DNA of 64,000 nt, taken from contig JAVGWX010000012.1 of the NCBI GenBank assembly GCA_036924085.1, positions 31,065,479-31,129,478 on the forward strand, in the 5' to 3' direction. Below, one piece after another: positions 21,266 to 32,164 of the stretch. Origin of the DNA: Ariolimax columbianus (Eukaryota; Mollusca; Gastropoda; Stylommatophora; Arionidae). The position numbers and the translations under genes are program-made. The first letter of the stretch is position 1. The number at the start of each line of letters is the position of its first letter. The notes below the pieces were generated by a model that was not told the origin of the DNA, did not search any database, and was given only the letters and a program-made list of their open reading frames with translations.

Positions 21266-21858
21266 ATCTGTCGGAGACGGACGAACCACACACACCGGTC
21301 GGCGATGGACGGACGGATGGATATGTGTAAAAAGCCTCACCAGGACGGCCGCAGGGACCGACGGGCGGTTGTTCCGTCCCTCACTCCGTCTACCTAGGAC
21401 CGCCTGGCAGGGGCCCGTACACACACCAACCGACCGACCGGGCTCGCTCGGGGAGGGATGGCAGCGCTCTGTGCAGAACGGATCCCAACGACCCCTGCGA
21501 TGAATTTCACTAGGACTGGAGACGATTTTTGCCTGCCGACCTGCCCTTCTCCGACCGGTTGGTCGGGCGAGGACAGGGCCTATAGGCACGATTCCTGCTT
21601 TCCATTTGCCGGTCACTAGCTCTTTGCGAGAGAATGAACACAAGCGAGACGAACTGTCGAGATTGGCTATAAGCCTTCGACGAACCACACAGGTACTGAC
21701 AAAGCTTCTCCATACGGACCACAGTAACGCACCCTTTCCAGAGGTACGACGCCACAAAATTGGTCCCGCTAGAGTGCCGGGGAAAGGCGGGCGAGCTGTT
21801 AAGGCGAACCCGCGCTTTCACTCCGCCTGGCGGGACTGAGATCTCGATGTACGTAAAC
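21266..21858 (-). other. Probable rDNA 5' external transcribed spacer
   Basis: GC-rich sequence immediately upstream of the 18S 5' end on the minus strand, with cgga/ccga-rich blocks typical of spacer and unlike the AT-rich surroundings. Position is the main evidence. It ends at about 21858, where the ggatgcgagtcaatcgtgcc segment shared with 19907-19947 begins. Open frames across it are not genes. Confidence 0.6.
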
Positions 21859-22040
21859 TGGATGCGAGTCAATCGTGCCACCGAGTGACCAGCCCCAGAT
21901 CGTTCACTCACATATTTGTTTACCTCCATGTTTGTTCACTCATATATTTGTTTACTTCCGTATTTGTTCACTCATAAATTTGTTTACCTCTAAATGTGTT
22001 CAACCTGATATGTGTTCACCCCCATATATGTTCACACCCA
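21859..22040. repeat. Shared spacer segment and 32-bp repeat
   Basis: 21859-21900 repeats the segment at 19907-19947. From 21902 come about four copies of a 32-bp unit (gttcactcatatatttgttt, then acctccatgttt) at 21902, 21934 and 21966, decaying to the right. The same unit lies left of the rDNA block at 18519. Confidence 0.85.
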
Positions 22041-22689
22041 TATTTGATCCACCGGAGATATTATGTGTAGTATCTTACATTTAGACTGCAATTTTTGCAC
22101 TAAACGGGCAAGGGTTGAATCTCAAAAGATGTGTCTGTCCCCAGACTTCCTTCGAGATAGCAGGTGATTTGAAGTTCCAGGTTTTTTCCTCATAGATGAA
22201 TTATCATCCATGACTTCAAGGTGTTACTTACCCTGACGATTTTTATTTCCATTGCGCCAGCGATTCACAGATGTCGCTGTTATTTTTTTTTAAACACACT
22301 TCCTTTTACTGACTTTAACACTTTGAAAACATTTAGTTACAATTGAAATGTTCTACTCAATTCCACTCCCAGCTATGACAGTATTTGGAACCTAGCGAAT
22401 TCAGAACAAGAACAATTAGTAGGATAATGGAGCAGAAAGTTACATGGTCGCCTACGCCTGTTGTACAGTACTTAAACGTGAAACAATTTGCATACAGATA
22501 CTTGGCATAGTTATTTAAGATCATTTGCTAATTGAATCACGTGTTGGCGATATCATCTGCGTGCTATGAATTATCATTAAGCAAACACGTGCATATATTT
22601 TTATTTTAAATGTAACAAATTCTTTGACCTGGTCATGATATCCCTGTGCTTTAGGGCATGGTTCTCTAAACACTCGGCCCGCATAGCTA
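22041..22689. other. No recognisable feature
   Basis: AT-rich, no convincing frame or repeat. Confidence 0.4.
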
Positions 22690-23180
22690 AATATTTCAGC
22701 TTATAATGCGAAATCACAGTCAAAAAGCTAAATCTTGAATTCGCATAGCTAAATCTTACAGTCACAAAGCTAAATATTACAGTCACAAAGCTAAATCTTG
22801 AATTCGCATAGCTAAATCTTGCAGTCACAAAGCTAAATCTTGAAGTCGCATAGCTAAATATTGCATTCACAAAGCTAAATATTGCATTCACAAAGCTAAA
22901 TTTTACAGTCACAAAGCTAAATCTTGAAGTCACAAAACTAAATCTTCCATTCACAAAGCTAAATCTTACAGTCACAAAGCTAAATCTTGTATTCACAAAG
23001 CTAAATCTTACAGTCAGAAAGCTAAATATTACAGTCGCAAAGCTAAATCTTGAATTCGCATAGCTAAATGTTGCATTCACAAAGCTATATCTTACAGTCA
23101 CAAAGCTAAATCTTGAAGTCACAAAGCTAAATCTTCCATTCACAAAGCTAAATCTTACAGTCCCAAAGCTAAATCTTGAA
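22690..23180. repeat. 21-bp minisatellite
   Basis: About 23 copies of a 21-bp unit (cagtcacaaagctaaatctt and variants gaattcgcatagctaaat). Three unit types are interspersed. The unit is a multiple of three, so a phenylalanine-rich frame stays open on the minus strand; it is not a gene. Confidence 0.93.
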
Positions 23181-23221
23181 TTCAATGCAGTAATGTCTGC
23201 TGTGGGACTACCTTTAATCAT

Positions 23222-23888
23222 ATCTAGCTAGATTAGACATGCTGACATATTTAATTACTCAAACTAAATAAACTAGCTAGATATGCTAACATATTTAATT
23301 ACTCAAACTAAATAAACTAGCTAGATATGCTGACATATTTAATTACTCAAACTAAATAAACTAGCTAGATATGCTGACATATTTAATTACTCAAACTAAA
23401 TAAACTAGCTAGATATGCTGACATATTTAATTACTCAAACTAAATAAACTAGCTAGATATGCTGACATATTTAATTACTCAAACTAAATAAACTAGCTGG
23501 ATATGCTGACATATTTAATTACTCAAACTAAATAAACTAGCTAGATATGCTGACATATTTAATTACTCAAACTAAATAAACTAGCTAGATATCCTGACAT
23601 ATTTAATTACTCAAACTAAATAAACTAGCTAGATATGCTGACATATTTAATTACTCAAACTAAATAAACTAGCTAGATATGCTGACATATTTAATTACTC
23701 AAACTAAATAAACTAGCTAGATATCCTGACATATTTAATTACTCAAACTAAATAAACTAGCTAGATATGCTGACATTTTAATTACTCAAACTAAATAAAC
23801 TAGCTAGATATGCTGACATATTTAATTACTCAAACTAAATAAACTAGCTAGATATGCTGACATATTTAATTACTCAAACTAAATAAAA
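23222..23888. repeat. 44-bp satellite I
   Basis: About 15 nearly identical copies of a 44-bp unit (aactagctagatatgctgac, then atatttaattactcaaacta, aata). Very low divergence implies recent expansion. The last copy runs into unrelated sequence at 23886. Confidence 0.96.
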
Positions 23889-24004
23889 GGCGTGCATATT
23901 AAGTAAATGATATATAAACATGTGTGTTGAAACATAATTTTGTTAACATCTATTTTTGTAATTACGTATTGTGACATGGATGCTACGTCGAACTAGTACT
24001 ACCA

Positions 24005-24320
24005 TATGGCAGTGAATCATGGACAACCAACTGGTCGATGGATTGGTCGATGGTCGGTGGATGGCTTGATGGTTAAATTGGTGGTTGGATTGGTGAATGG
24101 TTGGTGGATGGCTTGATGGTTAAGTTGGTGGGTGGATGGTTGGTGGATGGTTAAGTTGGTGGGTGGATTGGTCGATGGTTGGTGGATGGCTTGATGGTTA
24201 AGTTGGTGGGTGGATTCGTGGGTGGTTTGATAAGTAGGTTGATGGTTGGGTGGTTGAAATAATTGGTTGATTGTTAGTTCATGCGTGAGTTGGTGATCTG
24301 ATGAGTGGATTCATTTTTCT
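24005..24320. repeat. GGTT/GGAT minisatellite, small block
   Basis: Same units as the large array at 25740-27345 (gatggttaagttggtgggtg, gattggtcgatggttggtgg). Its right end, ggattcgtgggtggtttgat through gcgtgagttggtgatctgat, also ends the large array at 27262-27375. Confidence 0.9.
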
Positions 24321-24661
24321 TAAACCCTCACACTGGCCCCCATCTATTTGTCTTCCTCCCCCCCCCTCCCCGCATCCCCCATTCTTCCATCAGTTCTCTT
24401 CCCCCCCCCCCCCCTCTCTTATATCAATATCACGCCCTCCCGGCTTATATTGCCTTCTCATTGTTCTCCTATCTGGACCACTATTTGGCCACGCTTGGCT
24501 TATCAGGCATATTCCGCCACTTTTTGTTTGACCGCTCCTATTTCAGTTTCTATCGAGTACTTGGCACAACCGGTCGCTTAGACAGAAAGCGTCTCCTACC
24601 TGAAACAGATGAGTTGACCCTTTTTTTCTTATATGTTGATTTGTTAGTTCAGTGTTGTTGT
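24321..24661. other. C/T-rich spacer, no gene
   Basis: Contains C homopolymers at about 24357-24366 and 24401-24412. No supported frame. Confidence 0.4.
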
Positions 24662-24692
24662 CCCTGATGAAGGCCTATTGGTCGTAACGTAG
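24662..24692 (+). ncRNA. Hammerhead-like motif, degenerate
   Basis: The sequence ctgatga-aggcc-tatt-ggtc-gtaac has the layout of a hammerhead core (CUGAUGA, a short stem II, then GAAAC) except that GAAA is GTAA and stem II is four pairs with one G-U. Such motifs occur in Penelope-like element terminal repeats. No reverse-transcriptase remnant is visible nearby, so chance remains likely. Confidence 0.2.
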
Positions 24693-25084
24693 ATTTTGTT
24701 TGTGTTCTCGTCTCGGTGCGGAACTGACCATACCCATTTTTAAATTTTGATTAAGCTCAACCTTAATCAACTTTTACTAGTTTTTTTTCATGTTTTTTTC
24801 CCATCATGGACAACCAGAAAGCAAGCGCATAGATATTTGAAAGCAACGGAGATGTTGTTTTACAGAAGAATGCAGCGGATCCTATGGCCAGCGAGGAAGG
24901 CTGATGATACAGTACTTGAAGGGGCACACACACAACTCATTGCAACGATCAGAACAAGGTAGTCATCCTTTTGTGAGCATGTTATAAGAAGAGGCGGTTT
25001 GGAGCACGTTGTGACACAGGGAAAGATAGCAGGAAAGATAGACAGGAAGGCAGAGACAGGTTTTTTTTTGGTTTTTTTGCTTAA
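24693..25084. other. No recognisable feature
   Basis: Unassigned; short frames only. Confidence 0.35.
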
Positions 25085-25270
25085 ATGTTTGCCTCACTAG
25101 TTTCTACTGGCGGAGGCGCGCCATTGTCCACCTCAGACAGTAGTCAATTGGCCGATATCAGGACGCATTAACCAGTGCTTGGGTGCATGTGTGCATCTGT
25201 ATGTACCTATGCTAGGTTTGTGCGCCCTCAGAAGCTAGCCCAACCAAAGTGCAATGGAAGGGGCTCACCA
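25085..25270 (+). mobile_element. SINE-E copy, opposite orientation to others
   Basis: Matches the reverse of 54600-54850 and 57665-57815: tgcctcactagtttctactg, ggcggaggcgcgcc, gtagtcaattgg, accagtgcttgggtgca, cctatgctaggtttgtgcgc, then caaccaaagtgcaatggaag. Non-coding. Confidence 0.75.
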
Positions 25271-25739
25271 CGAGGGCGCGTGTGAAAGTTGTGCAGGAGT
25301 GTGACTGTAGGACAGAGTGAGGTGAGAAGAGAGAGTAGGGGAAGAGTGGCCCCCGTTGTTTTGTCGCAGAGACAGGTGATACTGGACAGCCTGAGATAAT
25401 GGCACGGGCGACAATGAGCAACTGAATTGATAAACGACACAAGTGAAAGAAGTGGGGGAAGGTAGATGGTCGCCAACGCCAACCGGCAGGGAACCTGATA
25501 ATGATGATGATGATTGTGGCATGGGGGTCTTCTAAATTCAATATTTCAGTGGTCGCACCCACAAAACGTTTTCGCGCGACATCTCTTAAACAACCGTAAG
25601 GGTGATTCCGTTGTTAAGCTTGATTGATGAGTTGATGGGTAGATCAGTGAGTGGGCTTATGTGTGGCTATGTTAGATGACGGTTGGTTGATGAATAGGTT
25701 TGTTGTTTTGTGAAGGGATTACAGTATGATGAGATAGTT
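25271..25739. other. No recognisable feature
   Basis: Short frames on the minus strand are shadows of low-complexity sequence. From 25620 the sequence grades into the GGTT/GGAT array. Confidence 0.4.
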
Positions 25740-27345
25740 TGATGAGTCAGTGGATGGTTTGATGGTTAAGTGGATTGGTGGATGGTTTGATGGTTACGTT
25801 GGTGGGTGGATTGGTGGGTGGGTTGATGGATGGTTTGATGGTTAAGTTGGTGGGTGGATTGGTGGGTGGGTTGATGGATGGTTTTATGGTTGAGTTGGTG
25901 GGTGGATTGGTGGACGGTTTGATGGTTAAGTTGGTGGGTGGATTGGTTGATGGTTGGTGGATGGATTGACGGTTCAGTTTGTGAGTGGATTGATGGATGG
26001 TTTGATGGGTAAGTTGGTGGGTGGTTTGTGGATGGTTTGATGGTTAAGTTGGTGGGTGGATTGGTGGATTGTTAAGTTGGTTGGTGGATTGGTGGATGGT
26101 TGATGGATGGTTAAGTTGGTGGGTGGATTGGTGGATGGTTGATGGATGGCTTGATGGTTAAGTTAATGGGTGGATTGGTGGATGGTTTGATGGTTAAGTT
26201 GGTGGGTGGATGGTTTGATGGTTAGGTTGGTGGGTGGATTGGTCGATGGTTGGTGAATGGCTTGATGGTTAAGTTGGTGGGTGGATTGGTCGATGGTTGG
26301 TGGATGGCTTGATGGTTAAGTTGGTGGGTGGATTGGTGGATGGCTTGATGGTTAAGTTGGTGGGTGGATTGGTGGATGGTTCGTGGATGGTTTGATGGTT
26401 AAGTTGGTGGGTGGATTGGTGGATGGCTTGTGGATTGTTTGATGGTTAAGTTGGTGGGTGGATTGGTGGAAGGTTGGTGGATGGTTTGATGGTTAAGTTG
26501 GTGGGTGGATTGGTCGATGGTTGGTGGATGGCTTGATGGTTAAGTTGGTGGGTGGATTGGTGGATGGTTGGTGGATCGCTTGATGGTTAAGTTGGTGGGT
26601 GGATTGGTGGATGGTTGGTGGATGGTTTGATGGTTAAGTTGGTGGATGGTTTGATGGTTAAGTTGGTGGGTGGATTGGTGGATGGTTTGATGGTTAAGTT
26701 GGTGGGTGGATTGGTCGATGGTTGGTGGATGGTTTGATGGTTAAGTTGGTGGGTGGATTGGTGGATGGTTGGTGGATGGCTTGATGGTTAAGTTGGTGGG
26801 TGGATTGGTCGATGGTTGGTGGATGGTTTGATGGTTAAGTTGGTGGATGGTTGGTGGATGGCTTGATGGTTAAGTTGGTGGTTGGATTGGTGAATGGTTG
26901 GTGGATGGTTTGATGGTTAAGTTGGTGGGAGATGGTTAAGTTGGTGGGTGGATTGGTCGATGGTTGGTGGATGGCTTGATGGTTAAGTTGGTGGTTGGAT
27001 TGGTGAATGGTTGGTGGATTTCGTGATGGTTAAGTTGGTGGGTGGGTGGTTAAGTTGGTGGGTGGATTAGTCGATGGTTGGTGGATGGCTTGATGGTTAA
27101 GTTGGTGGGTGGATTGGTCGATGGTTGGTGGTTGGATTGGTGGATGGTTGGTGGATGGCTTGATGGTTAAGTTGGTGGGTGGATTGGTAGATGGTTGGTG
27201 GATGGCTTGATGGTTAAGTTGGTGGGTGGGTTGGTGGATGGCTTGGTTTTTTAAGTTGGTGGGTGGATTCGTGGGTGGTTTGATAAGTAGGTTGATGGTT
27301 GGGTGGTTGTAAATAATTGGTTGATTGTTAGTTCAAGCAGTGTGT
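25740..27345. repeat. GGTT/GGAT minisatellite, large block
   Basis: About 1.6 kb of irregular super-units built from gatggttaagttggtgggtg, gattggtggatggttggtgg and atggcttgatggttaagttg. The strand is almost free of C. Super-unit lengths are near 30, 50 and 58 bp in shuffled order. Confidence 0.95.
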
Positions 27346-27401
27346 TCATGCGTGAGTTGGTGATCTGATGAGGGGATTCATTTTTATTTCAATATTTTGG
27401 G

Positions 27402-27760
27402 ATCAAGATGCTGAGCAGCGCATGAACTGCAGCGGTCAGCGAACTATAGCTGACTGCTAGTGTCAGGGCCAGCGAACCAGAGCTGCCAAGACCCTTCTAC
27501 ACCTCCAAGCGGTGATCCTGGTTAACAGACTACAGCAGAGCAGACTGGCTAAGGAGAAGGGATCGAAGAGGGAATGCTAACCCGGTACTCAAAAAATGCT
27601 TGCTAAAGTCGGATGTTTTGGACCGAACGGTGCAAATATCGCAGTCAAGCTGTAAACTATGACACAACGCATTCCGTTCTCTTGACTACACTCTGCTACT
27701 TAAGCCCTTTTAGGGTTTGGTAGCCGGAGATTGAGAACGAACGAAGCCAAGCCAAGCCAT
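27402..27760 (+). mobile_element. SINE-A copy, full length
   Basis: Runs from gggatcaagatgctgagcag through the core (aagtcggatgttttggaccg) to gagattgagaacgaacgaag with a ccaagccaagcc tail. Full-length reference copy of this family in the plus orientation. Confidence 0.85.
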
Positions 27761-27769
27761 TTAAATATT

Positions 27770-28012
27770 TTTATTTGCGTTTGCATTTTGTCTCTATTTC
27801 CTCTAGGCGGTATGCGTTACACTGTGTTCCTATTGTGCGCCTGTCGACCCAGTGCATCCGACTTATGTATCCATTTTATGAAAGGGTCTTCTCCCTCCAG
27901 CATTTTGTAAGGGTTTGCATCCCCGGGGTAACGGCCGGTGCTGTGGTGGGGAACGAACCCAGCACCTTGGGATTGTGAGCCGTGTCGCTTAACCACTAGT
28001 TTACGCTGCTCC
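27770..28012 (-). mobile_element. SINE-F, tRNA-derived head
   Basis: On the minus strand the 5' head is a clear tRNA relic: box A taaactagtggttaagcg, anticodon region ggctcacaatcc, box B gctgggttcgttcccc. It is followed by a body with gggatgcaaacccttacaa and the core aagtcggatgcactgggtcg-acaggcgca, which is alignable to the SINE-A core. Related copies: 33720-33870 and 18567-18700. Confidence 0.75.
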
Positions 28013-28019
28013 CAGTGGA

Positions 28020-28198
28020 TTAATTGAGGCGTATTTGGATGGATAGGGGAGTATGTTGATGGTTGGATGCGTTATGAATGAATTGGTGAGATGGTTGGTT
28101 GGAAGATGAGTGGACTATTGGATGATTTGGAGAATGGTTTGGTGAGTGGTTGTTTGGATGGATGGATGGATGGATGGATGGATGGATGAGTAGAAGGA
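28020..28198. repeat. GGAT-type simple repeat
   Basis: Irregular ggatggttgg-like units ending in a pure (ggat)n run at about 28157-28188. Confidence 0.85.
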
Positions 28199-28199
28199 T

Positions 28200-28545
28200 T
28201 GTGTTGATGTGGTTGTCACTGTTGATTAATGTTCACAATGAATAAGGTTACTATGTTACTGAAAAGGAATTAAGTGGTGGGTTGCTGTCGCTTTCCTCAC
28301 ATATTGAGCGTGCTGACGGAGGTGGACCGGGTCCCCCAGGCGGTTTTGCTATGCGTGGCTTCATATGTGTGTCGCTTACTACTACGGGGATCACATTGAT
28401 TCTCCCACCTCGTTGGCATGGCTGCCATAAAAGCAGCCCGTTTCCATGGAGACCTGCGTGGGGGCCTTGGGTAAAAAATGTTACCTGACCCTGACGAGCA
28501 TGTCCGATCACTTTATTATGCCTGACCAGACGTTAGTCTCCTATC
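28200..28545 (-). mobile_element. Family-C repeat copy
   Basis: Contains gttcacaatgaataaggtta, gaattaagtggtggg, cgtgctgacggaggtggacc, tcgcttactactacgggga, and the terminal ctgaccctgacgagcatgtc-cgatcac unit, ending gacgttagtctcc. Confidence 0.75.
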
Positions 28546-28549
28546 CGCG

Positions 28550-28972
28550 AATGGAAGAATAGATGAGTAGACTGATGGGTCGATTAGTGGGTGGGTGGGT
28601 GGTTACGTTGATGGATGGAAGAGTGAATCGATAAGTGAATGGATGAATGCACTAGTGGGTGACTAGTCGGTCGATGAGTGAGTGGACGAATGAGTGAGTG
28701 GACGGATGAGTGTGTGATTAGTGGTTTGGTGGATGAGTGGGAAGATGGATGGATGAGTGATTGGAAAAGTCAATGGACGAGTGGGTGACTAGTGGGTCGA
28801 TGAGTGAGTGGATGGATTAGTGTGTGATTAGTGGTTTGGTCGATGCATTGGTGGGTGGATGGATGGATGAGTGCGTGGATGAGTGAATGGATGATGGAAT
28901 GAGTGGATGGATGAGTGAATGAGTGGGTGGGTGAGTGGTTGGATGAGTGAATGAGTGGGTGGACGAGTGAAT
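28550..28972. repeat. GATG/GAGTGG-type simple repeat
   Basis: Degenerate gatgagtgagtgga units with two internal longer repeats (ggatgagtgtgtgattagtg twice at about 28703 and 28815). Non-coding. Confidence 0.85.
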
Positions 28973-28984
28973 GTGGCATGACAT

Positions 28985-29210
28985 ATTTTGTCACCATACA
29001 CTTCCTGCCTGCTGCGATAAATATCAACTGGTCGACATCCTTCAGCTGTTAGAAACCGACTCGTCGCTCGCTAATCAACTCTGGGCGGATTCAGTAACAC
29101 ACCCGTCATGTTTTGAACGGTCTGCTGAGGAAACTATGAGTCGGAGGATAATGAAATTTTGCAAACTTAACGGTTGGTATGTGCTGTTTACACCAGAAGT
29201 AACGTCATCA
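28985..29210 (+). CDS. Doubtful exon-like frame
   Basis: A high-complexity open stretch with a protein-like composition (KYQLVDILQLLETDSSLANQ, then SVTHPSCFERSAEETMSRRI). It is sandwiched between simple repeats and has possible acceptors (cttcag at 29041-29046) but no clear donor. No family is recognised; could be a decayed element. Confidence 0.15.
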
Positions 29211-29270
29211 TGCGCATCGTGCATATGTTCACTTGTTGCAGTTTGGTCCAGTTTCATGTGTGCACGCCTC

Positions 29271-29275
<5 letters not shown>

Positions 29276-29338
<63 letters not shown>
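29276..29338. repeat. (TA)n microsatellite
   Basis: About 29 uninterrupted TA dinucleotides flanked by gtgtgtg and cacacatg, so the whole is a near-palindrome able to form a cruciform. Confidence 0.97.
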
Positions 29339-29339
<1 letters not shown>

Positions 29340-29344
<5 letters not shown>

Positions 29345-29802
29345 GTGCACTTGGTAATGATTTCAGCCAAGCTAAATTCCTCTTCAATCTTACAAATTGT
29401 TGCACGAGTAGGGGCTCACTTTTATGTTGGTTCAACATGTACGACCTGTTCTGTCAGAAATCATTAATCAAATTCTGCTCTGTGACCTGTAAGGCTATAT
29501 TTTTAACCTCGTGTCTCGAAGCTTTCCTAATCTGTTTATAGAGATTTTTCTCTTTATGAATGGCGTTACTGCATTAGTGTCAATTATATCATCTTGACGT
29601 GGGAAACGTTGGTGGAATGTGTCTCTGTATAATTATATATATATATATCTTCAGTCCACTTTTGTCGTTGGACGTCGTGGGGAGGTGCGACCTCCTTTGT
29701 TTCCTAATTTTTGGCAGGTGAAAATCCACTGGGGACTTTCCAGATCGGTTAGCCCCTGGAATGTACGATCGCCTATTTTTTGTTTTAATAGTGGAGGTGG
29801 AA
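29340..29802. other. No recognisable feature
   Basis: Unassigned; small (TA)n at 29634-29648. Confidence 0.4.
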
Positions 29803-30312
29803 GCCTGAAGAAATTATGGCAGGGCACCAACAAAACGATAAAAGTAAAAGTCTTGAGAGCCTGTGTTTTTCCTGTGGCAGCTTATGGCTGTGAAGCATGG
29901 ACGATTACCAAAACTTCTAGACAAAGAATCGAATCCTTCGAGTCAAAATGTTACAGAAAGATCCTCAGAATACCATGAACAGAGAAAAGAACAAATGTAG
30001 ACATTCTGCAATAGCTGAGCAGAGAGGAGAACTGGTTTATCAATTCCATTTTGGCTAGAAAATGCAAATACTTTGGTCACATCAAGAGACACAACGGTCT
30101 TGAGAGAACGGTGATGGAAGGTATGGTGCCAGGCAAAAGAGGAAGGGGTAGACCAAGAAGACGATGGCACCATGATATCCAGGAATGCCTGGGTATGACA
30201 GTGGCGGAAACTGGTGTTTTGGCAAGGGAACGAGTTTCTTTCAGACAGACTGTGATGGGAGCGACGTTCTACAAAGGGCATGCTACATGATGATGATGAT
30301 ATATATATATAT
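29803..30312 (+). mobile_element. RTE/L2-like LINE, 3' fragment
   Basis: Encodes the C-terminal part of an endonuclease/reverse-transcriptase: SLKKLWQGTNKTIKVKVLRA, YGCEAWTITKTSRQRIESFE, then after a stop and frame change near 29978, ILARKCKYFGHIKRHNGLER and GKRGRGRPRRRWHHDIQECL. The 3' end gggcatgctacatga leads into (tga)n and (ta)n. Same family as the minus-strand LINE at 34010. 5'-truncated and dead. Confidence 0.88.
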
Positions 30313-30394
30313 ACACATACTTGACTACATACGATACTTGACTCTAAACGGCACTTCGTCTTTTACTTGTCTCAAAGGGACACTTCGTCCTTTG

Positions 30395-30732
30395 TTGTTT
30401 TTGTTGAAAGCCCACAATGTGTAGATTTACTCTTTTGTGCACCCTCAGAAGTACGTTAAGTGGCAGTTTGTTGTAGCTTTCCTCACATTATGAGCGTGCT
30501 GGTGCAGGTGGAAAGAGCTCATTCATGCGATGGTGCTATACTTGGCTTCATCTGCGTGTCGCTCACTACAACGGGGATCACGTCTATCTCTCACATTGTT
30601 AGCCGGCCTTCCATGACAATAGCCATTTTCCAGGGAGCACTACTGCGAAGTCGAGGTGAGGGTCTTGCCCAGTACATGTTAGCTAACATGTCTCAAAAGT
30701 GTGTTTTGCCTGACCAGACGTTAGTGTTCATC
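30395..30732 (-). mobile_element. Family-C repeat copy
   Basis: Contains ttgttgaaagcccacaatgt, acgttaagtggcag, gagcgtgctggtgcaggtgg, gtcgctcactacaacggggat, and the terminal gcctgaccagacgttagtg. Its right end leads directly into the 29-bp array. Confidence 0.75.
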
Positions 30733-31445
30733 CCCAGTTCATCCTTTATCGTGCATTCATTCGTCACTTCGTCCATCAGCGTGATACAAAGTGAACTTCA
30801 TCCATCAGCGTGACTCAAAGTACACTTCGTCCATCAGCGTGATACAAAGTGAACTTCATCCATCAGCGTGACTCAAAGTACACTTCGTCCATCAGCGTGA
30901 TACAAAGTGAACTTCATCCATCAGCGTGACTCAAAGTACACTTCGTCCATCAGCGTGATACAAAGTGAACTTCATCCATCAGCGTGACTCAAAGTACACT
31001 TCGTCCATCAGCGTGATACAAAGTGAACTTCATCCATCAACGTGACTCAAAGTACACTTCATCAATCAGCGTGACTCAAAGTACACTTCGTCCATCAGCG
31101 TGACTCAAAGTACACTTCGTCCATCAGCGTGATGCAAAGTGCACTTCATCCATCAGCGTGATACAAAGTGCACTTCATCCATCAGCGTGATACAAAGTGA
31201 ACTTCATCCATCAGCGTGATACAAAGTGCACTTCATTCATCAGCGTGATTAAAAGTACACTTCGTCCATCAGCGTGACACAGAGTACACTTCATCCATCA
31301 GCGTGACTCAAAGTACACTTCGTCCATCAGCGTGACTCAGGGTACACTTCGTCCATCAGCAGGACACAGAGTATACTTCCTCCATCAGCGTGACACAAAG
31401 TACACTTCGTCCATCAGCGTGACACAGAGTACACTTCGTCCTGTC
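30733..31445. repeat. 29-bp minisatellite with 58-bp dimers
   Basis: About 24 copies of a 29-bp unit (cttcatccatcagcgtgact, then caaagtaca). From 30780 to 31060 units alternate strictly between two types (gactcaaagtaca and gatacaaagtgaa), i.e. a 58-bp dimer; to the right the order is irregular. Confidence 0.94.
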
Positions 31446-31653
31446 GCTTGACTCCAGACAGTGATTTCATCGCCATGCTTGTGGGTCCTCTATTAATGCG
31501 GCAGTAAACTTTCCGCACATTGTTCGGATCATTGTCACCAGCTCCCCAGCAATTACATTTCTACTTCTATAGTTTATTGTCAGGTTTTCATTTGTCAGCC
31601 TCTTTTTCCCTGTTCATGTGGGGAGCCATATTCGGTTCTAGTGATTGTACGTG
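31446..31653. other. No recognisable feature
   Basis: Unassigned spacer between array and SINE. Confidence 0.4.
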
Positions 31654-31867
31654 GATCTCTTCTTCTTCTTCTTCTTCTTCTTCTTCTTCGTCTTTTTCTT
31701 CTTCTGCGTTCGTTCTAAATCTCCCGCTACCAAGCGCTTAACAGGGCTTTGCAAGTAGCAGGATGTAGTCCGGAGAACGCAATACGTTGTGTCGCTAGTT
31801 TACAGCTAGACTGCGATATTTGCACGTTTCGGTCCAACTCATCCGTCTTCGGCAGCCGATCTCTTCT
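31654..31867 (-). mobile_element. SINE-A short form with 10-bp TSD
   Basis: Flanked by gatctcttct (31654-31663 and 31858-31867). On the minus strand the insert begins at gccgaagacggatg, holds the core and distal half of SINE-A (accgaaacgtgcaaatatcg-like), and ends in a cgaacgcagaagaag-type AAG tail. The 5' end coincides with that of the copy at 51046. Confidence 0.85.
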
Positions 31868-32164
31868 GAACATAGTATCCATACAATTTCAACGTCGCCT
31901 GTATCTTTCTGTGCATATCTCGTTGACTTCTTTTTGATAAAAACTGTTTTTGGTTGGGGAATATGATTGGCCAATAACGTATACACATTTACCTTAGACA
32001 TGTGGGGAATGACGATAATTTGAACGTTTCTTTCCATGGTCATGTTGCTGTCCAGCTACTTGTGTTGGATTGAGTTAACTCCGGACGACGTTTCCAGTAG
32101 CGGGTTACAGTGGCTTTTCTTACATCCAGCGTCATCTTCTTTCCAGGATTTCTTGTTCGTACTT
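31868..32164. other. No recognisable feature
   Basis: Unassigned. Confidence 0.35.

Noticed and set aside
21164..21757. Arg-rich frames on both strands next to 18S
   Set aside because: They cover the GC-rich rDNA spacer and the 18S 5' end; few stops are due to composition.
22601..23221. 206-codon minus-strand frame with FSFVTVR repeats
   Set aside because: Product of a 21-bp repeat with no stop; no upstream signal.
29075..29467. Frames with Ile-Tyr repeats
   Set aside because: Translation of the (TA)n microsatellite.
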